This document shows positions 1 to 5,135 of a stretch of DNA of 10,157 nucleotides, in pieces; position 1 is the stretch's first letter, and each line of letters begins with the position of its first letter. The notes beneath the pieces were generated by a model. That model did not search any database, had not been told where the DNA came from, and was given only the letters and a program-made list of their open reading frames with translations. The stretch spans positions 1-10,157 of the forward strand of contig CAZWZG010000116.1 in assembly GCA_964638245.1 (NCBI GenBank). The letters are read 5' to 3'. The position numbers were made by a program, and so were the translations under genes. Origin of the DNA: CAZWZG01 sp964638245 (GTDB lineage Bacteria; Pseudomonadota; Alphaproteobacteria; Rhodobacterales; Rhodobacteraceae).

Positions 1-118
1 GGCGTGCTTTGAAGCGGCGCTGCGTCTTGTTGATCACGTAGACGCGGCCTTTGCGGCGCACGACACGGCAATCGCGGTGCCGGTTCTTCAGCGAGCGCAG
101 CGAGTTGCGGACTTTCAT
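1..118 (-). CDS. rpmJ: 50S ribosomal protein L36, partial (3' end outside window)
   Basis: The minus strand reads MKVRNSLRSLKNRHRDCRVV and continues with RRKGRVYVINKTQRRFKAR, 39 codons before the window edge. L36 is normally about 41 residues in this form, so only the last codons and the stop are missing. It is a structural protein of the large ribosomal subunit. Only one cysteine (Cys17) is present, so this is the zinc-free C-minus form, which also occurs as E. coli YkgO. The start at 118 is supported by GAGGAG at 127-132 with 8 bases of spacing; a second GGAG at 121-124 lies too close to the ATG to be used. The gene lies 72 bases downstream of the tRNA-Val on the same strand and could share its transcript. 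Confidence 0.95.
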   Translation of the reverse strand, partial: MKVRNSLRSLKNRHRDCRVVRRKGRVYVINKTQRRFKAR

Positions 119-143
119 GTCTCCGTCTCCTCAATGTGCGGCG

Positions 144-155
144 CTGGCGCGCCAG
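144..155. repeat. 12-bp perfect palindrome in the rpmJ leader
   Basis: CTGGCGCGCCAG is its own reverse complement. It lies between tRNA-Val and rpmJ. It could fold in RNA or bind a protein, but a GC-rich palindrome can also arise by chance. Confidence 0.35.
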
Positions 156-167
156 TTAAACCTTTGA

Positions 168-181
168 ACCCGCTTTCGGGT
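168..181 (-). terminator. Hairpin just downstream of tRNA-Val (weak terminator or processing signal)
   Basis: On the minus strand ACCCG-AAAG-CGGGT forms a 5-bp stem with a 4-base loop, starting 9 bases after the encoded CCA. There is no T tract after it, so full termination is doubtful. It may mark tRNA 3' processing or allow read-through into rpmJ. Confidence 0.35.
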
Positions 182-190
182 CCTTTGCGA

Positions 191-265
191 TGGTGGGCGA
201 TACTGGGATCGAACCAGTGACCCCTTCGATGTCAACGAAGTGCTCTACCGCTGAGCTAATCGCCC
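191..265 (-). tRNA. tRNA-Val (anticodon GAC)
   Basis: The minus strand folds as a complete cloverleaf of 75 nt. The acceptor arms are GGGCGAT and ATCGCCC, the D-arm contains AGCTCAGCGGTAGAGC, the anticodon arm is CTTCG-TTGACAT-CGAAG, and the T-arm contains the conserved GGTTCGATCC. The anticodon GAC occupies 231-233 and decodes GUC/GUU valine codons. The discriminator is A and the 3' CCA is encoded at 191-193. It is a single-copy tRNA here, followed on the same strand by rpmJ. Confidence 0.96.
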
Positions 266-303
266 TATGTCCCGACCCGATGGCCCTGCCCAAAAGAACA
301 AGA

Positions 304-320
304 CGCGGGGATTACCCGCG
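304..320 (-). other. Stem-loop in the tRNA-Val 5' leader
   Basis: CGCGGG-GATTA-CCCGCG is a perfect 6-bp inverted repeat with a 5-base loop, lying between the predicted tRNA promoter (332-360) and the mature tRNA 5' end (265). It would be carried in the precursor and removed by RNase P. Confidence 0.4.
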
Positions 321-331
321 CCGGTGGAGGG

Positions 332-360
332 TCTATAAAAGCATGTCTCACACTCTTCAA
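332..360 (-). promoter_or_regulatory. Sigma-70-type promoter for tRNA-Val
   Basis: On the minus strand TTGAAG (355-360) and TATAGA (332-337) are separated by exactly 17 bases. Transcription would start near 325, giving a leader of about 60 bases before the mature tRNA. The spacing and the -10 match make this the best candidate upstream of the tRNA. Confidence 0.6.
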
Positions 361-366
361 GGGGTT

Positions 367-394
367 TTGCAGTGCTTTCAATTCGCCCTATAGT
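367..394 (+). promoter_or_regulatory. Possible promoter of the N-formylglutamate amidohydrolase gene
   Basis: TTGCAG (367-372), 16 bases, then TATAGT (389-394), a 5/6 match to the -10 consensus. The -35 element is only fair. It lies back to back with the tRNA promoter, 6 bases apart. The start of transcription would fall near 401, giving a very short leader that still includes GGAGG at 404-408. Confidence 0.4.
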
Positions 395-417
395 CTTTGT
401 GACGGAGGATGTGCCTT

Positions 418-1275
418 TTGAAAGCGGCTTTCACACTGCAAATGCCTGAAACGCGGCGGACAAGTGTCGCTTTTGCCTCGCCCCATAGCGGGCGGGACTA
501 TGGCTGGGCGTTTATGCGGCGCACGCAGCTGGATGAGCGGGCGATTCGCTCGTCCGAGGATGCGTTCGTGGATATGCTGTTTGAGGCAGCGCCGCGGATG
601 GGGGCGCCGTTGTTGGCGGCCCGGGCACCGCGGGCGTTTGTGGATGTGAACCGCAGCCATGACGAGCTGGATCCGGCGCTTATCGAAGGGGTCAAGCGCA
701 CCGCGCATAATCCGCGCGTGGCCAGCGGGCTGGGGGTCATTCCGCGCGTTGTGGCCAATGGCAAAGCGATCTATCGCGGCAAGCTGACGCGCAAGGAAGC
801 CGATACGCGGATCCGCGAGTACTGGCAGCCCTATCACGAGGCGCTGGGACATCTTCTGGATGAGGCGCACGAGACCTTTGGTGAGGCGATCCTGATTGAT
901 TGCCATTCCATGCCCCATGAGGCGATAGAAGGGCTGTCGCATCCCCGTGGCCATCGCCCCGACATTGTCCTTGGCGACCGGTTCGGTGCGGCGGCGGGCG
1001 GCGATGTTGTTGATCGCGTCGAGACTGCGTTTTTGCGCGCCGGGCTGAAGGTGGCACGCAACGCGCCCTTTGCCGGGGCGTTCGTGACGCAGGCCTATGG
1101 TCGCCCATCGCGGCGTCAGCATGTTTTGCAGATCGAGATTGATCGCTCGCTTTACATGAACGAGAGGGCGGTTCGGCCGAATGGGAACTACGAAGCCTTC
1201 AAGAAGCTGATGACGGGTGTGATTGCCGAGATCGTGGATATCGGACGCACCGCCGCTGCGCTGGCGGCCGAGTAA
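418..1275 (+). CDS. N-formylglutamate amidohydrolase family protein
   Basis: This 285-residue protein belongs to the N-formylglutamate amidohydrolase (FGase, HutG-like) family, zinc-type enzymes that hydrolyse N-formyl-L-glutamate to glutamate and formate. Visible motifs are SPHSG (residues 21-25), DVNR (76-79), DCHSMP (161-166) and HVLQIEIDRS (235-244), which supply the metal and substrate ligands in the family. The start is chosen as TTG at 418: GGAGG at 404-408 is 9 bases away, and the resulting FTLQMP leader resembles the N-terminus I recall for family members. An in-frame ATG at 409 directly abuts the Shine-Dalgarno sequence, and ATG 442 has none. No histidine-degradation genes are nearby, so the physiological substrate is open; FGase-family members outside hut clusters may act on other N-acyl amino acids. 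The gene is convergent with dinB. Confidence 0.88.
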   Translation: MKAAFTLQMPETRRTSVAFASPHSGRDYGWAFMRRTQLDERAIRSSEDAFVDMLFEAAPRMGAPLLAARAPRAFVDVNRSHDELDPALIEGVKRTAHNPRVASGLGVIPRVVANGKAIYRGKLTRKEADTRIREYWQPYHEALGHLLDEAHETFGEAILIDCHSMPHEAIEGLSHPRGHRPDIVLGDRFGAAAGGDVVDRVETAFLRAGLKVARNAPFAGAFVTQAYGRPSRRQHVLQIEIDRSLYMNERAVRPNGNYEAFKKLMTGVIAEIVDIGRTAAALAAE

Positions 1276-1277
1276 GG

Positions 1278-1297
1278 CGCGCCCTGCGGGCGCGTTT
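1278..1297 (+). terminator. Hairpin after the amidohydrolase gene
   Basis: CGCGCCC-TGC-GGGCGCG is a perfect 7-bp stem with a 3-base loop, 2 bases after the stop codon, followed by only TTT. A second perfect hairpin follows at 1298-1314. The first probably ends the plus-strand gene; the short T run makes it a modest terminator. Confidence 0.55.
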
Positions 1298-1314
1298 GGG
1301 AGGCGCTGCCTCCC
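1298..1314. terminator. Second hairpin between convergent genes
   Basis: GGGAGGC-GCT-GCCTCCC is a perfect 7-bp stem with a 3-base loop, between the convergent amidohydrolase and dinB genes. It can form in RNA from either strand and may serve both genes, although neither side has a clear T tract. Confidence 0.45.
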
Positions 1315-1319
1315 TCGCC

Positions 1320-1350
1320 CCTCCGCCGTATTTTTCCAAAAGAAGAAGGA
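1320..1350 (-). repeat. Intergenic repeat element, copy 1 (3' of dinB)
   Basis: Read on minus, this element begins TCCTTC right after the dinB stop codon, continues through a TCT and GGAAAAATA core, and ends GGCGGAGG. Copy 2 at 7421-7455 has the same order of parts (TCCTTC, TCT, AAAAATA, GCCGGAGG) and also lies just downstream of a minus-strand gene. From memory, similar sequences are common between genes in Rhodobacteraceae. Confidence 0.5.
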
Positions 1351-2604
1351 TCAGCGCAGGGCGCGACCCTTGGTGATGGCGTCTGCGCCGAATTTTTCGC
1401 GGATGGCGTCGGCGGCGCGTTCGGCTTTGGCGCGTTGGGCGGCTCCTGGGTCCAGAAGATCGCCGGTGCGGTCGGCGTCGGCGGCGGGGCTGAGGTCGGA
1501 TAGGCCAACGCCGATCAGGCGGAATGGGGCCTTGTCGGCGGCAGTGTCATAAAGCGCGCGGGCGGTGCGATAGATGCGGTCGGCGATCTGGGTGGGGTCG
1601 GACAGGCTCTGTCGTCGGGTCAGGATTTTGTGGTTTGATTGCTTGAGTTTAAGCGTCACCACGCGGCCCGCGATATCCTTGGCCTTGGCGCGGTCCGAGA
1701 CCTTTTCGCTCAGCCGCCAGATGTGGCCGTCAAGGATGTCGGCGTCGCCGGTATCCGTGTGAAAGGTCGTCTCGTTCGAGATGCCTTTGACCGGGTCATT
1801 GGGCGAGACGCGGCGTTTGTCCTGACCCCGCGCGAGGTGCCACAGGCGCAGGCCCATGGAGCCGAAACGGTCGGTCAGGTCGCGTTCGTCCCAGCGCAGA
1901 AGGTCCGCGAATGTCCGGATGCCGGCGCGCTCAAGCGCGTCGCGGGTTTGCTGCCCCACGCCCCAGATCAGGGTGACGGGTTTATCGCGCAGGAAGGCGT
2001 CGGTTTCGCCTTTGCCGATCACGGAAAAGCCGCGGGGCTTGTCGAGGTCCGAGGCGACTTTGGCGAGGAATTTGTTGTGGGACAGGCCGATGGAGCCCGA
2101 AAGCCCAAGCTCGTCTTCCATGCGTTTGGTGAGCGTTGCGAGCATGACGGCAGGGGGTGCGCCATGGAGTTTTTGTGTGCCCGAGAGGTCCATGAAGGCT
2201 TCGTCGAGTGACAGGGGTTCGACCACCGGGGTGAGGTCGTCCATCATGGCGCGGATTTGGCGGGAGACCTGGACATAAGTGTCCATGCGTCCACGCACGA
2301 CTTCGGCTTCGGGGCAGAGTTTCAAGGCCTGGAACATGGGCATGGCCGAGCGGACGCCCTTGATGCGCGCGATGTAGCAGGCTGTTGAGACGACGCCGCG
2401 TCGACCGCCGCCGATGATGACGGGCTTGTCCCGCAGGGCCGGGTTGTCGCGTTTTTCGACCGATGCATAGAACGCGTCGCAGTCCATGTGGGCGACGGTG
2501 AGGTCGAACAATTCTGGGTGCTCGATCACGCGCGGGCTTTTGCAGGCCGGACAGCGTGGGCCAGTGTCGAATGTGGTGAGGCAGGCGCGGCAGAGGGCGG
2601 GCAT
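1351..2604 (-). CDS. dinB: DNA polymerase IV (Y-family translesion polymerase)
   Basis: The protein has 417 residues from ATG 2604. Y-family polymerases copy past damaged bases with low fidelity and no proofreading. Asp41 (in AHMDCDAFYASVE) and Asp134-Glu135 (in SLDEAF) match the catalytic acidic residues of E. coli Pol IV (Asp8, Asp103, Glu104); Tyr46 is at the steric-gate position. GIRTFADLL and the C-terminal region fit the thumb and little-finger domains. Ahead of the palm is an extra segment of about 35 residues with Cys5, Cys8, Cys18 and Cys21, a likely zinc knuckle. The open frame extends to a TTG at 2658, but ATG 2604 places the Cys4 segment at the very N-terminus, as I recall for alphaproteobacterial relatives; no good Shine-Dalgarno supports either. 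I see no clear C-terminal beta-clamp motif; DLLDP near residue 390 may be a degenerate one. The gene diverges from the NUDIX gene. Confidence 0.94.
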   Translation of the reverse strand: MPALCRACLTTFDTGPRCPACKSPRVIEHPELFDLTVAHMDCDAFYASVEKRDNPALRDKPVIIGGGRRGVVSTACYIARIKGVRSAMPMFQALKLCPEAEVVRGRMDTYVQVSRQIRAMMDDLTPVVEPLSLDEAFMDLSGTQKLHGAPPAVMLATLTKRMEDELGLSGSIGLSHNKFLAKVASDLDKPRGFSVIGKGETDAFLRDKPVTLIWGVGQQTRDALERAGIRTFADLLRWDERDLTDRFGSMGLRLWHLARGQDKRRVSPNDPVKGISNETTFHTDTGDADILDGHIWRLSEKVSDRAKAKDIAGRVVTLKLKQSNHKILTRRQSLSDPTQIADRIYRTARALYDTAADKAPFRLIGVGLSDLSPAADADRTGDLLDPGAAQRAKAERAADAIREKFGADAITKGRALR

Positions 2605-2629
2605 GTCGAACTCGGGTTCGGGGAGGTTC

Positions 2630-2658
2630 AGGATACCGCGTCCGGAATTTCGGCGCAA
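2630..2658 (-). promoter_or_regulatory. Possible dinB promoter
   Basis: On minus TTGCGC (2653-2658), 17 bases, then TATCCT (2630-2635). Matches are 3/6 and 4/6, so this is only a candidate. No exact alphaproteobacterial LexA box (GTTC-N7-GTTC) is present beside it. Confidence 0.3.
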
Positions 2659-2733
2659 CGTACGGTGCTGTCACGTTTCAGCGCGCGCACATCGTGCCGG
2701 GGCCTTGTTTTTAGGGCGATCAGGAAAAACGCG

Positions 2734-2777
2734 GCATCGGTATCGCGTCGGTATTGCGTCGGTATCACGTCGGTGCG
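2734..2777. repeat. Four tandem copies of an 11-bp unit
   Basis: The unit is GCGTCGGTATC, with copies at 2734, 2745, 2756 and 2767; the last copy diverges in its final three bases. An 11-bp period places every copy on nearly the same face of the helix. The unit length is not a multiple of three, so coding origin is unlikely. Confidence 0.8.
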
Positions 2778-2799
2778 CCTTGGGGCGGCGTTGGCGCGG

Positions 2800-2814
2800 C
2801 CCACAAGATGTGGG
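2800..2814. promoter_or_regulatory. Inverted repeat, possible operator or hairpin
   Basis: CCCACA-AGA-TGTGGG is a perfect 6-bp dyad with a 3-base centre, between the tandem repeats and the CtrA-type site. A protein-binding site or a small RNA hairpin are both possible; there is no T tract. Confidence 0.4.
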
Positions 2815-2830
2815 TGCGTATTCACGAGTA

Positions 2831-2846
2831 TTAACAGAGGGTTAAC
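2831..2846 (+). promoter_or_regulatory. CtrA-type binding site
   Basis: TTAACAGAGGGTTAAC fits the alphaproteobacterial CtrA consensus TTAA-N7-TTAAC at every defined base. CtrA is a response regulator that in Rhodobacterales controls motility, gene-transfer agents and competence or DNA-repair functions. The site is 64 bases ahead of the NUDIX start and 227 bases ahead of dinB, so either or neither may be the target. Confidence 0.55.
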
Positions 2847-2909
2847 GGATATGGGGTGCCGTCTCGTGCCGGACTGGCGATGCGAAGCGTCGTAGGGCAC
2901 TCTTGCCCC

Positions 2910-3332
2910 ATGACCCACGCCCCGTTCAATGGTGCCAAGCTGGCGTTGTTTTGCGCAGGCGAGATCGTCGTGATCCGCCGCGATGATGATCCCGCGATCC
3001 CATGGCCCGGGGCTGTTGATTTTCCCGGTGGCGGGGCCGAGGCCGGGGAGGCGCCTGAAGACTGCGTGTTGCGTGAGTTGCGCGAAGAACTGACTCTCGA
3101 CTTGCCCGCCGAGCGGATCGAGTGGCGTCGCGCCTATCGCGCGCAAGGCCATGTGGTCTGGTTTCTGGTGGCCCGGATCAGCGAAATCGAGCGGGCGTCG
3201 ATACGGCTTGGCGACGAAGGTCAGGCGTGGTGGAGCGAGCCCGTGGACACGTTTTTGGACCGCCAAGACGCTGTTGTGCATTTACAAAACCGGCTGCGCG
3301 ATTACCTCGCCGCTGCCTTAAAATCCTCGTAA
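2910..3332 (+). CDS. NUDIX hydrolase
   Basis: This 140-residue protein carries a NUDIX box at residues 41-63: GX5E (Gly41 to Glu47), then REL (55-57) and EE (59-60). These glutamates bind the metal that hydrolyses a nucleoside diphosphate linked to some other group X. The usual Gly after the EE pair is Thr62, a mild deviation. PGAVDFPGGG just before the box is typical of MutT-like members, but the substrate cannot be assigned. The frame continues upstream to GTG 2856 and ATG 2880; ATG 2910 was chosen because the first NUDIX strand (GAKLALF) follows directly, although only a weak AGGG at 2895-2898 precedes it. The CtrA-type site lies upstream. The gene ends 58 bases before the SPFH gene. Confidence 0.88.
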   Translation: MTHAPFNGAKLALFCAGEIVVIRRDDDPAIPWPGAVDFPGGGAEAGEAPEDCVLRELREELTLDLPAERIEWRRAYRAQGHVVWFLVARISEIERASIRLGDEGQAWWSEPVDTFLDRQDAVVHLQNRLRDYLAAALKSS

Positions 3333-3354
3333 ATCGGTCATTTGCTCCCCATAT
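3326..3354 (+). promoter_or_regulatory. Heat-shock (sigma-32-type) promoter of the SPFH/NfeD operon
   Basis: CTCGTA (3326-3331), 15 bases, then CCCCATAT (3347-3354), followed by A, so the -10 fits the CCCCATNTA sigma-32 consensus. The -35 departs from CTTGAA at two positions. The clpB promoter in this window (9833-9861) has the same spacing and the same -10, with CTTGTA as its -35. The -35 overlaps the stop codon of the NUDIX gene. Confidence 0.5.
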
Positions 3355-3390
3355 ACCCCTTGGGGCAGTGAATTTTGGAGCAGAACACGC

Positions 3391-4281
3391 ATGGATCAAT
3401 TGATCGCTGAGCTTGGTGGAGGCGGAACGGCGCTTCTTTTCCTGGCGGCCTTTATTCTTCTTTGTATTTACCTCGGGGTGCGGATCGTTTCGCAGTCCGA
3501 AAAGCATGTGGTCGAACGGTTTGGGCGTCTGCGCTCGGTTCTGGGACCCGGCATCAACTTTATCGTGCCGTTTCTGGATCGCGTGGCGCACAAGGTGTCG
3601 ATCCTTGAGCGTCAGTTGCCCAATGCCAGTCAGGACGCGATTACGGCGGACAACGTGCTGGTGACGGTTGAGACGTCGGTGTTTTATCGCATTCTGGAGC
3701 CTGAGCGGACGGTGTACCGGATCCGTGACGTCGATGGCGCGATTGCGACGACCGTGGCGGGTATTGTGCGGGCCGAGATCGGTAAAATGGAACTGGACGA
3801 GGTGCAGTCGAACCGTTCAGCCCTGATCGATACGATCAAGGCGTCGGTGGAAGAGGCGGTTCAGGACTGGGGCATCGAAGTGACCCGGGCCGAAATCCTT
3901 GATGTGAACCTCGATCAAGCGACGCGGGATGCGATGCTGCAGCAGTTGAATGCGGAACGGGCGCGTCGTGCGGCGGTGACCGAGGCCGAAGGATTGCGGC
4001 GTGCGGTCGAGCTTCAGGCGGATGCCGATCTATATGCGGCGCAAAAGGCGGCAGAGGCGCGCCGGGTTGAGGCGGACGCCGAAGCCTATGCGACGCAAGT
4101 GGTGGCCAAGGCCATTCAGGACAACGGGCTTGAGGCGGCGCAGTATCAGGTGGCGCTGAAGCAGGTTGAGTCGCTGAATGCGCTCGGGGCGAGCCCAAGT
4201 TCGAACACCGTGGTGCTTCCGGCGAACGCGATCGAAGCCTTTGGTGATGCGTTCAAGATGTTGCGCGGAGCGCGGTCATGA
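3391..4281 (+). CDS. SPFH/Band 7 (stomatin-like, QmcA-type) membrane protein
   Basis: This 296-residue protein has one N-terminal membrane helix (about residues 11-33), then a Band 7 domain (about 34-205) that opens with the typical VSQSEKHVVERFGR and contains GPGINFIVPFLDRV. An alanine- and glutamate-rich coiled coil follows (about 185-245), and a short tail contains TVVLPAN. SPFH proteins form large cage-like or raft-like oligomers at the membrane and often work with membrane proteases or NfeD partners. The start has GGAG at 3377-3380, 10 bases upstream. The stop overlaps the next start (ATGA), so the two are translationally coupled. The heat-shock-type promoter suggests a role in membrane stress. 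The closest E. coli counterpart by layout is qmcA with ybbJ. Confidence 0.92.
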   Translation: MDQLIAELGGGGTALLFLAAFILLCIYLGVRIVSQSEKHVVERFGRLRSVLGPGINFIVPFLDRVAHKVSILERQLPNASQDAITADNVLVTVETSVFYRILEPERTVYRIRDVDGAIATTVAGIVRAEIGKMELDEVQSNRSALIDTIKASVEEAVQDWGIEVTRAEILDVNLDQATRDAMLQQLNAERARRAAVTEAEGLRRAVELQADADLYAAQKAAEARRVEADAEAYATQVVAKAIQDNGLEAAQYQVALKQVESLNALGASPSSNTVVLPANAIEAFGDAFKMLRGARS

Positions 4282-4568
4282 CCTGGTGGACGGTTTGGTG
4301 GGGCTGGGTGCTTGGGGGGCTTTTGATTGCCTTCCTCGAAGTGCTGGCCCCCGCGCAGATATTCCTGGGCTTTGCGGTTGGCGCGATCATCACGGGGCTG
4401 ATCCTGTTGGCGGGCGGCCCTGTGGCGGCGGCGTTGACCGGGTCGATGGCGCTGACGTTGTTGGTGTTTTCGGGCCTGTCGCTGGTCAGCTGGATCGCGC
4501 TGCGCCGCGTGCTGGGCGTGCGCAACGGTCAGATCAAGATCGTCGAAGAAGACATCAACGAGAACTGA
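4278..4568 (+). CDS. NfeD-family membrane protein, short form
   Basis: This 96-residue protein has three hydrophobic segments (about residues 5-23, 28-46 and 51-76) and a short charged tail ending in EEDINEN. NfeD proteins are encoded next to SPFH proteins and act as their membrane partners; GWVLGGLLIAFLEVLAP is typical. Most NfeD-like proteins are about 145-155 residues and end in a soluble OB-fold; this one stops directly after the last helix. The regular tail, in-frame stop and terminator suggest a genuine short form, not a frameshift, and I recall similar lengths in roseobacters. The start has GGAG at 4267-4270, 7 bases upstream, and overlaps the SPFH stop by 4 bases. Confidence 0.88.
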   Translation: MTWWTVWWGWVLGGLLIAFLEVLAPAQIFLGFAVGAIITGLILLAGGPVAAALTGSMALTLLVFSGLSLVSWIALRRVLGVRNGQIKIVEEDINEN

Positions 4569-4591
4569 AGCGTTCTGAGAAGCGTTTCGAG

Positions 4592-4619
4592 AAGGGGCCT
4601 GCGGGCCCCTTTATTGTTT
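4592..4619 (+). terminator. Rho-independent terminator of the SPFH/NfeD operon
   Basis: AAGGGGCC-TGCG-GGCCCCTT is a perfect 8-bp stem with a 4-base loop, followed by the T-rich TATTGTTT. It is the best terminator in the window. It also lies directly downstream of pyrF on minus, where the same stem may end that gene less efficiently. Confidence 0.85.
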
Positions 4620-5076
4620 CAGCTGAGGCTGCTGAGGATATCCATTGCGGCTTGCCGAGGGTCTTCGGACGNNNNNNNNNNNNNNNNNNNNNNNNNNNNN
4701 NNNNNNNNNNNNNNNNNNNNNNNNNNNNNNNNNNNNNNNNNNNNNNNNNNNNNNNNNNNNNNNNNNNNNNNGCGCCTTCCTTGGCGGCGCGCACGACGCT
4801 GGGGTCGCCGTGGACGGTCAGGAAATCGATGTCAAAGCGGGTGAACCCGCGCACGGCGGCTTCAACGGTGGCGCCGATGTCGAACAGTTTCATGTCCAGA
4901 AAGATGCGCTTGCCGTACTCGGATTTCAGTTCGTTGGCGAGCGCGAGGCCGCCTGAGGTCAGCATCCCGAGCCCGACCTTGTAGAAGGACACCGCGTCGC
5001 CGAGGCGTTCGGCCAATGCAAGGCCTGCCAGAGGGTCGGCCACATCGAGGGCCACGATGAGACGGTCGTCGGACAT
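4619..5076 (-). CDS. pyrF: Orotidine 5'-phosphate decarboxylase, interrupted by an assembly gap
   Basis: PyrF decarboxylates orotidine monophosphate to UMP, the last step of de novo pyrimidine synthesis. The first 101 residues are intact: Asp11 (LDV), Lys33 (YKVG) and the catalytic DMKLFD at residues 61-66 (Asp61, Lys63, Asp66). ATG 5076 has AGGAG 7 bases upstream. After 100 N, the minus strand reads SEDPRQAAMDILSSLS and a TGA at 4619-4621, a typical PyrF tail but in a different frame. Bacterial PyrF is about 230 residues; 117 are visible, so roughly 115 residues (about 345 bases) are missing. The gene is most likely whole in the organism. The phosphate-binding C-terminal motifs fall in the gap. 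Confidence 0.92.
4672..4771. other. Assembly gap of exactly 100 N
   Basis: A run of 100 N inside pyrF. The round length and the broken reading frame show it to be a placeholder of unknown true size. Confidence 0.98.
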
Positions 5077-5093
5077 ATCGGTTCTCCTGATTT

Positions 5094-5132
5094 TTGCCCG
5101 TATTCAGGCGGGTGTGGCGAGGGTGCGGGCAA
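5094..5132. repeat. Widely spaced 7-bp inverted repeat upstream of pyrF
   Basis: TTGCCCG (5094-5100) and CGGGCAA (5126-5132) are perfect complements 25 bases apart, filling most of the 59-base gap between the regulator gene and pyrF. It could form a leader hairpin or end the upstream gene, but no T tract follows on minus. Confidence 0.35.
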
Positions 5133-5135
5133 ACG

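Larger units (their letters stand above)
2605..2909. other. 305-base divergent intergenic region between dinB and the NUDIX gene
   Basis: I find no convincing gene here. The region holds a possible dinB promoter (2630-2658), four 11-bp tandem repeats (2734-2777), a hairpin dyad (2800-2814) and a perfect CtrA-type site (2831-2846). It is unusually rich in regulatory-looking structure compared with the other gaps in this window. Confidence 0.6.

Noticed and set aside
388..1122. A 244-codon open frame antisense to the amidohydrolase gene
   Set aside because: The protein is rich in Arg, Pro and His and has no domain features; the plus-strand frame has clear family motifs. It is a shadow produced by high-GC codon use.
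1639..2211. Plus-strand open frames inside dinB
   Set aside because: They run antisense to a well-supported polymerase gene and show no motifs.
2616..2629. A LexA-like box before dinB
   Set aside because: GTTC and GTTC are separated by 6 bases; the alphaproteobacterial LexA box needs 7. SOS control is not supported by this site.
2734..2777. CRISPR-like array
   Set aside because: The 11-bp units are directly adjacent, with no spacers and no cas genes.
2628..3281. A 217-codon minus-strand frame over the dinB/NUDIX interval
   Set aside because: It overlaps the NUDIX gene in antisense and has no recognisable features.
4178..4984. A long plus-strand open frame crossing the N gap
   Set aside because: It is joined only because N codons contain no stops; it is antisense to pyrF and overlaps the NfeD gene.
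4555..5076. A pyrF frame read straight through the gap to 4555
   Set aside because: The tail after the gap in this frame is not PyrF-like. The frame ending at 4619-4621 gives a typical PyrF C-terminus.
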